Of a DNA stretch of 64,000 nt, positions 32,328 through 45,587 are shown one piece after another (the first letter of the stretch is position 1; the number at the start of each line of letters is the position of its first letter). Under the pieces are notes generated by a model. The model was not told the origin of the DNA. It worked only from the letters and a program-made list of their open reading frames with translations, and ran no database searches. The stretch comes from Otatea glauca. Lineage: Eukaryota; Streptophyta; Magnoliopsida; Poales; Poaceae. Made by a program: the position numbers and the translations under genes. Where the stretch lies: assembly GCA_036346275.1 (NCBI GenBank), contig CM070726.1:28307410-28371409 (forward strand), given 5' to 3'.

Positions 32328-34485
32328 ATGTCGGAGAAATTGTATTTTCAAATATTTTATGGAGATGGAGAGATAGCACAGGGGGCAGATGGGGTGGATT
32401 TATCATCATTTTCAAGAGTCGTACGGGGCATAGGCAGACCGAGCGATAGGACATATAGGGGTTTGTTGGAGTGGATGTCTCGGATGTTCAGTTTAGATGC
32501 CCAGATGTTGATTTGCGGCTCGAGCGAGAGTGAGCCGTGCGCAAGACTGTTTTTACGGAGAGTTGATTCCTATTAACTCGACATCAACATGGAGGAGTTA
32601 TGTTGGTTTTGCCGTAGAGCGGGGCTGGCCGCTCATGTTGTTGGTATAGTGCTACCCGTAGCTCCATCGGTGTCGCAAGTTCGTGATGTCGGGGCGGACA
32701 TTACAGGAGAGGGGACGTCAAATGTGGAAGGACGCGAAGAGGAAGGTGGCGAGGAGGCCGGAGACCAGGAGCACGAGACTAGCGGTGGCGAAGGGATCGG
32801 GGGGGCAGAGGAGACAGTGGTGGAGGTGCGAGGGGTGGCCGACGAGGTGGAGGTGGAGTTCATAGTTCACCTGATGGAAGAGGAGGACCGTGCGGATGAG
32901 GAAGTCTCCGATGGTGAGCACTCCGACGAGGAGGACAATGCTCCTGAGGTGCCTATCCCTGGTGCGTGGAGCAATTACAGTTTCGAAGACCTAACAATGA
33001 ATGAAGGTAACGTTGATGCATGGGAGTATCGTGAGAATGAGGTGACGGAGGGGGCCATATATAAAAACAAGGAGGCTGTGATGGATGCGGTGAAGTACTG
33101 GGCAATGTCTCTACGGCGGCAATTCAGGGTAGTGAAGTCCAGCAAGAAGGAGTACAACGTGAAGTGCGTAGTTGATTCGTGCCCATGGCGGGTGCATGCA
33201 TACCAGGGGAAGTGGAAGGACTACTGGAAATGCTTCATAGTGATTGAACATAACTGCGAGCTGGAAGAAGCGGAGCAGGGACACCGCAATCTGTCGTCCA
33301 CTTGGGTGGCAAATGTGTTTTATGGTCAGATCGTGGACAATCCCCACCTGCAGCCTCGATCTATTATCACAGCCGTGGAGGAGAGGTTTCAGTACAAGAT
33401 TAGCTACAGAAAGGCATGGAGAGCGAAAAGGACAGCTCTGGAAATACGGTTCGGGACGTACGAGGCTTCCTACGAGAATATTCCCCACTTGCTCAGGGCA
33501 ATCGCACGTAGGAACCCCGGTATATCCGTCGACCTTACGGAGTTCCCTGCGGGTGGTGCATGCGCGGGTAAGTGGGTATTGCAGCGTGCATTCTTCGCCC
33601 TGGGCGCATGCATAAATGCGTTCCGGCACTGTCACCCGGTCCTTTGCATGGACGGCACATTCCTCACCAGGAAGTACAAGGGTCAGATTCTAACTGTGAT
33701 CGCGGTGGATGCCAACAACCAGGTTGTACCGGTTGCATTGGCATTCGTGGAGGGGGAAAACACGGAGAGCTGGTACTGGTTCCTTGAAAGAGTGAAGCTG
33801 GAAGTTGTTATTGACAGGCCTGATGTTTGTGTCATCCATGACCGACATGCAGGGCTGCTAAGGGTGATCGTGGATATGCAACAAGGGTCCGCCGTCGTGG
33901 GAGCAGCAAAGTGGCCAGACCTGAGGAGCAGGTGGTGCATGACGCACATGGGTGCCAATTTTTTTCGTCAGTTCAGGAATAAGGAGCTTATGAACATGTT
34001 CAAGTGGCTGTGCAAATAGAACCAACAGAGGAAGTTCGATGCGCTTTAGAGGACGTTGGATGAACTAACGAAGAAGCAATAAATGAATCCCAGAGGTACC
34101 GCTAGTTCATCAAGGAACCCGATGGTGTATCATGAGCAAGGAGAGGACCCCACAGCCTTGTGTGCGCTCCCGACAAACTCCCCAAACATCCGGCGTAGGC
34201 CAGGGACCAGCATAAAGAGTTTTACCGACTGGATACAACATGAGCCTTTGGAGAAATGGTCCCTTCTGCATGACGAGGGCGGCTCGCGTTATGGAATCAT
34301 GACAACGAACCTGGCGGAGATTTACAACTAGGTAATGAAAGGCACTAGATGCCTTCCACTGGTGGGTATAGTTGAAGGTGTCTTACGAGGGACACAGAGA
34401 TATTTCATTGAGCGATACAAGACCTCCGCAGCATGTATGTCGGACAATCGACTGTCGTACTCAACTTTGTGTCTACTTACATGTC
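32328..34485 (+). pseudogene. MULE transposase, N-terminal and catalytic part
   Basis: One reading frame from the ATG at 32328, broken by TAA at 32574-32576; the piece 32589-34019 alone is 476 residues. In that piece: acidic Glu/Asp-rich stretch (about 90-120), MuDR N-terminal DNA-binding region (AVMDAVKYWAMSLRRQFRVV, then CPWRVHA), then the MULE DDE core with CMDGTFL (Asp355) and VIHDRHAGLL (Asp418), then WCMTHMGANF. Further in-frame stops are at 34017, near 34050, 34080 and 34329, and a one-base frameshift is near 34466. The stops fall where family members have Gln or Trp, as expected from C-to-T or G-to-A changes (from memory of the family). The gene is split at 34485 by a solo LTR. Confidence 0.92.
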
Positions 34486-37400
34486 TGTGAGACCCCGTTC
34501 TGATGAACAGGAACCTCCATGTGATTACTTGTGCTATTCCTCGGATCGAGAGCTAGCACTCACATGTTTACAACAATTGGAATCACAACCACACCACAAT
34601 TAATTACAATGAAATCGATACATAAAGGAAAAGCTACAACTCAGAGAATAAAGCAGCAAAAGAAATAATATCTTGTAGTTTGCCCATCCGACCCGCAGGC
34701 AACTGACAAGGCATAAACTTCGGATAGAACACGACGAAGAAGATCCCGCAACCTGCGACGAAAAGAGACTCGAAGCCTCGCTAACTCATCCACCTAAAAT
34801 AATAATTAAGCAAGGGTGAGTACTTTACGTACTCAGCAAGACTCGAGTAAAACCTAAAATATATGCAGGCCATTTCAAAGGAAAGGCTAATACAGTTAAT
34901 TTGCATAAAGCGAAATTGAATTGTAAAACAAGTTATCATTTGCAAACGGAGTTTATAAAAGCAAGTTGATTGATAAGAAATATATATAACAGTAAGTAAT
35001 ACTCACAGTCCTCCATGACGTGAGTTCGAATAATCCAAACCATAAGGTCCATCAATGTCAGCCCTTCGACATAAAACAACAGTTGCTAAAAACAAGTTCA
35101 GACCAAACCCATTTAGAAAATACCAAAGACTCTAACATTGGGAGGATTTTCCCCAAGTGCCCATAACCGCGGGCGCGGCTAATCGATTAGATCTTATACT
35201 CTGCAGAGGTGTACAACTTTACCCACAAGTCATGACCTTTTCTTTTTGCCGCAAGTTTCACGCACCTTAGGCGTGTGGCTAGAATGTTCATGACGGAAAC
35301 CTTTACATTATCTAGGTTAACTTTGCATCAGCCTGGGACGTTAAGCCCTCGCCATAGAAACAGAAACACCCACCCAAGACCTGGATCCATTCACACCACA
35401 CCCAACACCACGTTTCTATTCATGGCAAGGCGTACACCGTTGCATTGGTATGTAGAAACCCCTACAAGCAGACCTGGAAAGGAATGCCTGTGCAATCTCC
35501 CACCTTCCATAAATGCAAAGTTAAACTAGATAACTTAATTGGTTTCAGGTTGTCCCATACCAACACTTGTGGTTGTACGGAAACATGGATCTACAACATC
35601 CCATTTGTTCGGTCCTTAATCCGACACAGGCGATACTCCACCCTACACTACGTGCAAACCCGTCTGCACAACCGGCTATTGCCAATAATCGCCCGCGTCA
35701 AACCATAATTTTATTTTGGGGTTTTTAGCAAACTATCAGCAACCATTTGCCCACAAAGGACCATTTAGGTTCCATATAAAACATTTCAGGAAACAATTTT
35801 AATCATGATCATCGGCCCCACAAAAAGCTAAAGCATGGCTAAGCAGGTTTAACAAGATCGCATATACCCAATTTGGCATTAAGTAATGTCTAGCCATATT
35901 CTATGGTTATCAAGGTTCACATTTCTATAATTATCAAGGAGTTTCATCTGACAACAGGTATATCTACCAGTACCACAAAATAGTGAATTTACTGAAAGTA
36001 AACGCATGCATGAAACAGTTTAGTAAATACAGTGCAAATCAAATACTGGGATCAAGATGGTCAAGGGGCGCTTGCCTTGCTTATTTATTGCTTACGGCGA
36101 AGACGAGGTCGCAACTGACGGAGGAAGGGACGTCGAATTCTACACGTCGATCAATCGGAAAATATAGCAAATAAGAAACTTCAATAAGGGCAAAAAGAAG
36201 ACAGACAGAAAATCAAATAAAGATTCATTGCAGAAAACAGGGATGATTTAGGGTTTGGATTATATGATTTTGAGATCTCATGATTTAGATAAACACACAT
36301 TTATATATTTAATGGCTTTTATTATGAACAAAACACGTTTTCTTTTAAACATTATCTATTCTTGATTTAAGAATTCAAGAGGCTAAAATTATGAATTCTT
36401 GTATTTATAAATTCGAATTATAGATGCTAAAATTATTTGGATTAAAATAATTAAAATACTAACTAAAGTTAGGGTTATGCAAATAGCACTTAGTCTTAAT
36501 TAAGCGACTTTGCATAAGAAGGGTTTTGAATAAGTTATGATTGATAGCTAGCTAATTAGATTTATTTATGGTTTTTAAGAAGATTCTGGTGATACAAATT
36601 TATTAACTACAAATTCCTTATTACAAGGTTCACCTATTCCGATTATGGTAAGGTTCATTAAACATAAAACTAAGGGTAATTTGACTACTAGGGTTTATAA
36701 GCAAAACATGACGAAATAAGATTATTCCTTCGGAACTTGATAGCATATACTTTGAAGAACTTATCTAGGCTGATTTCATATATTTTAGTGTTTAGACGAG
36801 ACACTATGTTCATAGCTGAAAAAGCTTATGTAATATGAAAAGTTACGACAACTATAATTTTTAAGGTTATTTGACTAGCAAAATTTAATTGAAACGAAAG
36901 TGGTAAATAAAATATTTTTCCAGAAAATGGTAGACCATATCCTAAATATCATTTCTAAACTAATTTCTATAATATTTGCATTTAGACGAGAGGTTCTACA
37001 GATTGACGAAAAAGCTTGAGGGTTCAATTTACTACTCGCTAAGGATTCAGTTTTTGATATGCGATTGCGACTACACCGCCTTGGGTAATCTACTCATTTT
37101 TCAGGTATTAACAGGGCATGATATTAGAAGTGATTTAAAGCTAGTTTGCGATAATTGGCTTTTATCCGCGATGTTTTTCCTATAAGCCATCATTAGGGTT
37201 TAACATTATTTTATTTCAACCTAGCACAAACATAAGGTATTTTTGTCTAAACATCAGGGGAACTATTTTTCAGGGCTATTGAATTTGTTTTTGCCAAATT
37301 TGGAGTTTATTTGTGATAGTTACAACTATTCAATTTTATGCAAGTGTTAACACTTTGATTATTAAACATTTACTGTTTTATATAGTAATATTTAAATATT

Positions 37401-39870
37401 ATTTTACATTTGAGATCCTTGCAATTCCAGAGGTATAATAAAATTGGTTTGGTGATTATTTGAATTCATTTGATCTATATTACAACCATTTGACTTTCTA
37501 TGCCACATTTACATTTAAGTTATTTCACATTTTCCATGATAATTCAATTCAAGTTCATTTATTAATTATTTTGGCATATTCAGGTATTCTACTGCCATGA
37601 AAATATTTAGAAATCAATTTTACTTATTCCATATTTCTTTTATTCAAATAATGTATATTTGAATTTCTAATGCTTTGATTACAATCTTTAATAGAAAGTA
37701 ATTCAAACATAAGTGAAAATTAAATATTTTATATATTTGAACTTCTGGAAACATGAGTATTTCACTAAAATTAGTTCCATTCCATTCCAAATTTGTTTAC
37801 AACATTTTAATATATAGCACTTCTTTAAGCTTTTACTTTAAATTTGAATTTCAAATTTACCCAGTAGATATTTTCAAACTTTTATTGCATATTATGAAAG
37901 TACTAGATTTTTCATGAATATAGAAATTGATTTCACCCAAATTGGAGCTATAATGCAAAATCTACAAGCATTTGAATTGGCTCGGTTTTCTGGAAATAAA
38001 ACTGAAATTCGGGAATACGTTTTCAAAGTTGGAAAGCGTCTTTTACCGCTGCACTGAATTCCTCTTGATCGGCTGACCGAGGGGGCCCGCGGTCCAGTGA
38101 GACAGAGCAGGGGATGATCTAGGGCGCGACGGTGACGGAGCTCCGGCGAGTCTCCGGCGGAATGGGTGGCACGGCGAGCTCCAGGGGATCTTGGCGCATT
38201 CGGGGGTGGTATCGATCACCGGCGGGGACCGCCAGAGAGGGCTGCCACCGGTGGCATGCGGCGGTGGGAGGTGCGGCTCGCCGGAGAAGAAATAGAAGGG
38301 AGCTCCGGGTGAATCGGTAGCATTTTAAGCATCCATGAGGTCAGAGAGTTCCATTTTGGCGGTTTTCCGGTCCGGAGAAGCGACAGGCTGAGCTGCCACC
38401 GTTGGCCGGCCGTGGGGAAGAAGGCGAGCACGCGACGACAGAGCTCCGGTCGAGATGAGCTGAAATTAAGGCATGATCAGTAAACTAGGATGTCGAATGG
38501 AGCTAGAGGGGGAATCAATTTCAAGGATTGATACCAGTTTCGCCCGAATTGAAGTTTCTCCCCCTTTTCGGTTTTTCTCGCGAAAATGGCGAAGAACACG
38601 ATTTCGGCTTGATTGGTTGGTTCTTGGAGTAGCTGAGAGATAAGGGGAGCTCAATGCGACGCTGGGTTGGTATTTATAGCCGCGAGAAGTTGGCTTCACA
38701 GTGTTTGAACTCGAGAGGGAGTTGCGGCTAGCTCTGCGCATGTTCGGTGAAGAGACGCAGCAATTCTTGCCGGCAAGAAAAGACGTGAAGCTGACCAGGA
38801 CATGGCGCGGGAAAACCAAGAATGAACGTGGCTTTGGATCGAGCAGAGATGGTGTGGCAATGCGTTGAATCGGCGAGGCTGGGCGAAGGATCGGGAGAAG
38901 GAGCGAGTACTGGTCGCGAGGAGAAAAGAAGAGAGGAGAAGGAAAGAGCGGTGACGGTGGGTCCAGGACCACCGGGCAGAGAGAGGGAAAGATTTCCATT
39001 GTCTCCAGCGCGCCGTTACGGAAAAAGTGATGGTCCACACGTCAGTGAGTGAGGTTGAGTCAGAGGATAAGCTTCAGCCGGACAGCTCCATGTGAGCATT
39101 AAAATGGCCATCAGGTCAAGTGGAAAAATTGCGAAACTTTTTGACCGACCTCTCCTGGTAGTTTCTAACCTTCATTAAAAATTTGAGACTAAAATATCGC
39201 ATGGTTGAATTTTAGAAATTCTGACACTGTGGACTTGTACAGGATTTGAATTTCGGTATTCTATTTATTTTGGGATGTAAATCCTATTAATTATTTTCCA
39301 AACTTTTTATACGGATTCATTTTGTCTTAATGATATCTCCATAAAAATTTAAAGTCAAAACCTCAAGCGACTGTTTTATAAAAATTCTGACATTAGGATT
39401 TCTAGTTTTTAATTGTTTCTGTTTTTGAATTATTAGAGGACTTTTCCGACATGATAAAATCCTGATATTTTTACCAGGTGTAGGTCTTACACTGAGGGTG
39501 TTTTGGTAATTTTTACAGATCCATATAAACTTCGAATAAGTTTCATTAATTCTGGCTTGCACTGTTTTTAGTCAAAAAGAGGTGTCATTCATTTATTTAC
39601 CCACTTTTCTGTGCATAAAATTTTACATGTTGATTTTACTGACTTACCAACATGGTTAGGGTTCCATGGTAATTTTTCCAAATTTTTACTTTTACCATTT
39701 TATCTGGTTACCATTATCAAATCCTTAATTCTTTTTGTTTGATTTTCCATTCAATACAAAAATCCAAAGAAATCCAAATAAATTCCAATCATGTCAGGAA
39801 AAATCAGAAACAAAGATATTCAAATTCAAAATATGAATTTTTATATTATTGCATTTTTCGGGATGTTACA
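34486..39870 (-). repeat. solo LTR of Ty3-type element, 5385 bp
   Basis: Ends TGTGAG and GTTACA on the plus strand, identical to those of the LTR at 6875-11475. It is flanked by the perfect 5-bp duplication ATGTC (34481-34485 and 39871-39875). It is similar to that LTR along its length, but about 0.8 kb longer in the AT-rich part (roughly 36300-37500). There is no primer site, internal region or second LTR, so it arose by LTR-LTR recombination. Frames inside (GC-rich 38100-39050) are not convincing genes. Confidence 0.93.
38671..38678 (-). promoter_or_regulatory. TATA box in the solo LTR
   Basis: Minus strand TATAAATA, in the same relation to the GC-rich block as the site at 10265-10272 of the sister LTR. 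Confidence 0.6.
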
Positions 39871-40329
39871 ATGTCCAAAAAAACAAGAAAGACGCAGACA
39901 CATCGGGTGACACCGGAGAGTGGCGTGAAACGGAGATACCACGTGCACTGCGGTGACCGAGGTCACAGGGGTGCCTACCGGGAGAGGACTTCCCATCTGT
40001 GCATACTTCGAGCAGCTGAGTGCGAGTGCTCCTGCCAGAAACCACGCCTGCTGTACTTGCCATGCTCGCACATCATTGCCGCAGCCGTCGAGACGCATTA
40101 ATCCTGTCGTCCGTTCATCTCCCCGTACTACTACAAGCAGAGTGTTCTCAACACGTGGCATCACAAGGTGTACGGATACCGAGTGGAAGGATCGTTCACA
40201 ATAGCCCCCCCTCCGCACCATCGATGGGTACCGGACATCCGAATGTTGAAGCTGAAGGTCGAATGTCGAAGGACACGGCGCATTCGGAACGATATGGACG
40301 AGTCCGAGGCGCGTCGCAACCGCGGATAA
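39871..40329 (+). pseudogene. MULE transposase, SWIM zinc finger and C-terminus
   Basis: Right half of the transposase after the solo LTR. It reads KKTRKTQTHRV, then a SWIM finger with C-x-C and C-x-H pairs (CSCQKPRLLYLPCSH), as in MuDR transposases, where it may bind DNA or partner proteins. A TAA stop lies right after AAAVETH (40099-40101). The frame then continues through YYYKQSVLNTWHHKVYGY to a final stop at 40327-40329. Confidence 0.88.
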
Positions 40330-40500
40330 TGTAATTTTCCATGTTGTTCCCATCTTGTATTTTTCAATGGACCGGTAAGTTGTAATTTTCGATGTTGTTC
40401 CAATCATGTAATTTTCAATGTACCAGTAAGTTGTTGTTCGCATCATGTAATTTTTCGATATACCAGTTCATAGCTATGAGGATAATGTAATTTTCGGCGT
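40330..40500 (+). repeat. short tandem repeats between MULE genes
   Basis: About three degenerate copies of a 55-60-base unit (ATGTAATTTTCnATGTTGTTCC followed by ACCrGTAAGTTG) lie downstream of the transposase stop. Together with the AT-rich DNA to 40680 this is the terminator/promoter gap before the next gene. Confidence 0.6.
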
Positions 40501-40681
40501 TGTGTGCCTCGTCGAACATGTCTTTGTCTTTAGTATGTTTGTAACATGAGATTTTTGTTATCTCTCTGGACTTCGGTTGTATTGTTTGTTGAGTACGGTA
40601 CAATTCGTTATTTCGCATTTCATTTTGTGTGCACATTTAATTACTGACAAATTTGTTGTATTTGCTTTGTAGGAGGCGACG

Positions 40682-42772
40682 ATGGCGCGACCTTGCCCTG
40701 AGCTGCTCGTCGCGACCGTCGATGCCACCCACCGGTCTAGGTACTCTGTAGAGGAGAACTGAGAGCTAGGGACACTCCGACCTCGGGTGCCCAACGAGCT
40801 GCTTCGCATTGACCCACGCTGGGTTCCACAGTAAGCTGCCAACGCTTGCACTCTTTTACGTACATGTACTTACCTGTGAATGCAATTTAACGACGCAATG
40901 CACTACATGCAAAGGTTGCGGCGGTGGCTTACTTCCTCTTTGTAGGATGGTGGAGCGGTGATCGCCGGTCGCCGCAGGAGGTCCCGCGGTTCAGGTACGA
41001 CCAGTCCTTGCTGGCCGCACTCGTGGACCGGTGGAGACCGGAGACGCACAAGTTCCACCTTCCATGCGGCGAGATGGCTCCAACGCTGCAGGACGTGTCG
41101 TACCTCCTAGGCCTCCCCTGTGCGGGTCCGGCTGTCGTGGCGCACGACGCCTCCGTCACGTGGCACGCGGAGTTGTCCGCGCGGTTCGCCGCGTGCGCGG
41201 CACCCTGTGCAGCCCCTACCGCCCTCGGGCAGGTGAGCGCACGGACCGACGAAGGCATGGCCGCTTCAGTTCACAGTGAGTACCTCTTTCTTTGCGGATT
41301 AACAGAGAAGCGCTAAGTTGCTAATAATGTTTGTTGCGAACGCTGCAGGCTCAAGTTCTCCACCCGCACGTAGAGGAGGACGTGGCCCGCCATCTGGAGG
41401 CATACCTCCTGTTGTTGTTCGGTTGGGTGATGTTCCCGTCCTCCCACGGGAACACGGTGGACAAGCACCTGATCGAGTACGCCCAGCACATCGCCGACAC
41501 CCCGGAGGATGAGGTAACACACTCAGTTCAAATCTCGTCTCAGCGGAGCACGTCTAACTTCCCCATTGTAAACAGATGATGCAGTGGTCGTGGGCCTCAG
41601 CTGTGCTTGCGGCAACGTACAGAGGTCTGTGCGACGCTGTCTCTCGGGCGGAGCAGGACGCGACGATGTCGGGTTGCGTCCTACTCCTTCAGTTGTGGTC
41701 CTGGTAGCGTTTCTCCGTCGGCAGGCCTGTTGTTGACACCGTACCGTACCCCTAGGACCTTTACAGAGACGACCCGGTGGACTGGCCCACCATGGGTCAC
41801 TACTGGATCCGACGATAGGTATGCTCCCTCGTATCTTTTTCCCCACTAACGTACTTGAATAACCTCTGCCATTTCTTATTTCCTCGCAGCGGAGCTACGT
41901 GCACCGACAGGTGAGGAGGTCCTACCTCGAGTTCGTTCGGGAGTTCGACCGCCTCCACGACGAGGACGTGCAGTGGACGCCATACACCGCGTACGACGTC
42001 CACACCCGAGCACCTTACAGGGTCTCCGTGCTTTGCACGCGAGATGAGGCCTTCTGGCTCACCCGTAAGGTCCTTGTCTTTGACCTGTGTGTCGAGGAGT
42101 ACTCCCCGCACCGAGTGCTGCGGCAGTTCAGCATGTTCCAGTCCTTTCCCTTGCCCCCTCGTCTCAGTTCGCGCACCGTATGCAGCCATGGGTAGTGAAG
42201 TGGGACGCCGCATTGGACGAGAGGGTCACCGAGACCCGGCCGTACGACGCTGACATGTGTAATAAGTACATGGAGTGGTTCGCCCCGCGCACTCGCCTCA
42301 GGGTGGGGTACACACCAGCACCGTATGTCGCACGGCAGGCATCGGTGACGGACACGTACCCTTCACAGATGTCCCAAAGGGACAACTCCTCAGTAAGTGT
42401 CGCAATCGAAGCTACATGGGCACGTCTTTTTCATATAAATTACGTAATAACAATCTGACGTTACATGCAGGCACATCTCGTCGGGGAGGTTGAGGTGGAG
42501 GCTATCTCCATGTTGGCGTGCCTTCGGGCGGGCATACAGGTGACCACCGCCGAGGCCGAGGTAGCTTGGGATCGGGTCCTCGATAGGATGAGACGGTTGG
42601 GTCGCTTGGCCACCTGCCGGGGGCGCGGAGACGTCGACGGACACAGCACACCACGTCCCCGCGACACAGCACCTCGCCCTACCCCGCCGGTGCCTCGTGC
42701 ACCTCCCTCACAGCTGCAGTGGGGACAGTGGGCTGGGGAGGCTCCTTCCTCGTCTCGCCCTACCCCGCCGGT
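40682..42772 (+). pseudogene. plant mobile domain (PMD) gene of the MULE, exons 1-6
   Basis: Second MULE gene. Exon structure from GT-AG signals: about 40682-40833, 40947-41275, 41349-41513, 41576-41817, 41889-42392, 42471 onward. The diagnostic block is ALVDRWRPETHKFHLPCGEM followed by TLQDVSYLLGLP, the plant mobile domain shared by MAIN/MAIL nuclear proteins and many transposons. Later exons carry LHPHVEEDVARHLEAYLLLL, then WSWASAVLAATYRGLCDA and LEFVREFDRLHDEDVQWTPY. Stops occur in exon 1 (near 40760) and twice in exon 4, with a frameshift near 42160 in exon 5. A Pro-rich tail begins at 42600. Its role in transposition is unknown. Confidence 0.85.
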
Positions 42773-43669
42773 TGTTAGGTCGAGGATGCCGACTAGAGGG
42801 GGGTGAATAGGCGGCTTTTAAAATTCTCTCGCTAATTTCTTCAAAGCAATTCACCCCTAATTATCCTAATACCAAAACCTTAACAAATATTAATGCGGAA
42901 GCGATAAACTAAGGTTTTGACAAATAAAGCCTAAATCAACTAGGCTCACTATGTGTACTAACTAATTATGTCTCTAACAATAATTGCAATTCTAAAGACA
43001 AGCAATCAATCAATTTAATTCTATGAATATAAATTGCTTGAATATAAATAATGAAAACAATGCAAGCACAAGAGACACAATACTTTTTACCGTGGTGTTC
43101 GGAGACTTGTCGGTCTCCCCTAGTCCACGTTGAGGTTAGCCCAAACACATTGGACCGGCTCCACGAATTGAGCACCCACCTCGAATCCACTAGTGGTAGC
43201 TCCTTTTCCCTCCCGGGTAGGCGAGCTCCAACCTTCACAAACTTTGCCGGGGCTTCTCACAACCTTCGTTGAGAAGCTCACCGCGCACGACACTCTACGC
43301 CGTCTAGGAGGCGGCAACCTCCAAGAGTAACAAATCAAGCCCTTCCGTTTGAACTTCACCTAGTGCAACACATGCACTCCGGTGACCTCCTACGTGCAAC
43401 ACATGCACTAGGATCCTCCTCAAGTGCAACACATGCACAAGAGGCTCTCAATCCTCTCCTAATTGCAACACATGCAATTAGAGGCTCACAGTAGCTCAAG
43501 AAGCAAATGGAAGAGGGCAACACATGCACACAACTCCTACAAACACCCAAATGCTCTATCACATAGCCAACTCTATGCCCTTGTCCCCCAAGGCCTTCTT
43601 TTATAGCCTCCAAGCCAAAACTAGCCGTTGGGGGGAAAATTCTGGACAAAGCGAATTCCGGTGCTCTGC

Positions 43670-44110
43670 TTAGCCGGGACCGGTAGCACCGGCCTTCTCG
43701 CCAACGGCTACAAAACTAGCCGTTGCAGGAAAACCGGTAGCACCGGCCAACTAGGAGCGGTGCTACCGCTTGGGCAGTAGCACCGGCCTTCACTCCGGTA
43801 GCATCGGACCCGAGCCGAACTCAAAAACACCTCTCTCTAAAAATTTCACACCGGCCAGAGGAGCGGTAACACCGGACCTCCGGTGCTACCGGCCTATCAT
43901 AGGCGGTAGCACCGGACCGCCAAACCGCCCACAAACATCCACTCTCTGGAATTTCCACACCGGTCAGAGGGGCGGTAGCACCGGACCTCCGGTGCTACCG
44001 GGCTACCATGGGCGGTAGCATCGGACCGACCTGCAGTACATGCTCCCATAAGCGGTACTACCGGCCAGGCGGTGCTACCGGCCCTACATGGGCGGTACGA
44101 CCGGCCATAA
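43670..44110. repeat. array of CGGTAGCACCGG / CCGGTGCTACCG motifs
   Basis: About 14 near-palindromic copies in both orientations inside the solo LTR, at irregular spacing of 10-60 bases. Confidence 0.85.
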
Positions 44111-44189
44111 GGAGAAAACACGGGTTTTCACAAAACTTTTCTCCAAACCATTAAGATTTATTCTTTGAGCTATGTGAGGATCAACACAT

Positions 44190-45060
44190 GATCACAACAT
44201 TATGCAAAACACATTTGCACATGTTAATCACATACTCCAAATAATCTCATTAAGCACAACTTATTTGCAAAATACATTTGCCAATAAACTAAGAACTTAT
44301 GAGATAAATCCTCTTAGCCATGTGATGATCAACACATGATCAAGTCAATTTGCAAAACACATTTGCAAATCCTATTCACATGCTCTAGGATCGAAACCCA
44401 TAATCTCAAGTTCATTTGCAAAACACATTTGCAAATAACAACTCCAACTTATTTGCAAAACACATTCGCAAATAAACCACGAACCTATAAGATTAATCCT
44501 CTTAGCCATGTAAGGATCAACACATGATCCCGACACTTTGCAAAACACATTTGCAAATGCCAACACATGCTCTAGGATCGAACCTCATAACTTCCAGCTT
44601 ATTTGCAAAACACATTTGCAAATAACAAGCCAACACTTTGCAAAAACACATTTTGCAAACAAACCAAGCTTAGGCTTGTGATGATCAACACATGATCCAA
44701 TCACAAGCTAAAACACCAAAGCATGAGCTCTCTATTTGCAACACATGCAAATCTCTAGCACCTTGCAAACAACCACAACAAATTCAAGTGCATGAGCTCT
44801 CTCCTTTTGCAATACATGCAAAACTTAGCTCCAAGTAATGACCACATAAACAATATTGCATAAACTATTTCCCATTTTGCAACACATGCAAATCCATAGT
44901 TTCATGCAAAAACCAAACCAAATAAGATTCAATCAAGAAGCAAGCATGAGCTCCCTTATTTGCAACACATGCAAATACCTAGCTCATGCAAAATCCAACG
45001 CACGAGCTTCACCTATTTGCAACACATGCCAAATGGTTAGCTCAATGCAAAAACCAAACC
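44190..45060. repeat. array of AACACATTTGCAAA and GCAACACATGCAA motifs
   Basis: More than a dozen short direct repeats with the core TTTGCAAAACACATTTGCAAAT or TTGCAACACATGCAAA, plus recurring ATCAACACATGATC. Each is partly self-complementary. Confidence 0.8.
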
Positions 45061-45587
45061 AAGAGAGTGAGCTAGAGTGAACCGGATCGACTTCATCAAC
45101 ACATGATGAAGCTCAAGCTAAAAGACTCAACCCCTCTTAATAGACTGGCAACCTAACTAGCAACCCGGTCTCCCAACCAAACACCGAGACCGGTAAAAGA
45201 CTAAGAACACATCCTTAGCCCTAGCTAGTTATACCTTTGCCTCTAGCGATCCACTTGAAGCTTTTATGATTTCCAATCATCTTCTCTCCGGGATCGAATC
45301 TTCTTCTTCTTGTTCACCAACACATGATGAACCTTCTCTAGCCCTTCTCTTCACTTCGGGATCACCTCTTGAAGCTCATCAACACATGATGACTTCTTCT
45401 TCTTCCCGATTCTTTATCATCTTGGACTCAACCTACTTAGGTTTTTCATTTTCCATCCAAATATGAGACTAATAAGAATAAGGCTCAATTAAACATGTTA
45501 GTCTCATAATGATTAGATTTGTCATTAAACAATGATTAAATATTAATATTAAACCAATCACCAAAACTAATGGAGCTTGAACTTACA

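Larger units (their letters stand above)
42773..45587 (-). repeat. solo LTR of SIRE/Maximus-like copia, 2815 bp
   Basis: Minus strand starts TGTAAGTTCAAGCTCC at 45587 and ends CTCGACCTAACA at 42773. The perfect 5-bp duplication CCGGT flanks it (42768-42772 and 45588-45592). The sequence next to the end (GCCTATTCACCCCCCTCTAG on the minus strand) is the familiar LTR end of grass SIRE/Maximus-type elements (recalled, not searched). No internal region is present. Inside are two strong repeat fields: GGTAGCACCGG palindromes (43670-44110) and AAAACACATTTGCAAAT units (44190-45060). Confidence 0.9.

Noticed and set aside
33111..33635. 174-residue minus-strand frame
   Set aside because: Antisense shadow of the MULE transposase core.
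38130..39052. Overlapping frames up to 190 residues
   Set aside because: Inside the solo LTR, at the place matching 9575-10720 of the sister LTR; no conservation of a frame is apparent.
39841..40446. 201-residue minus-strand frame
   Set aside because: Antisense shadow of the SWIM region of the transposase.
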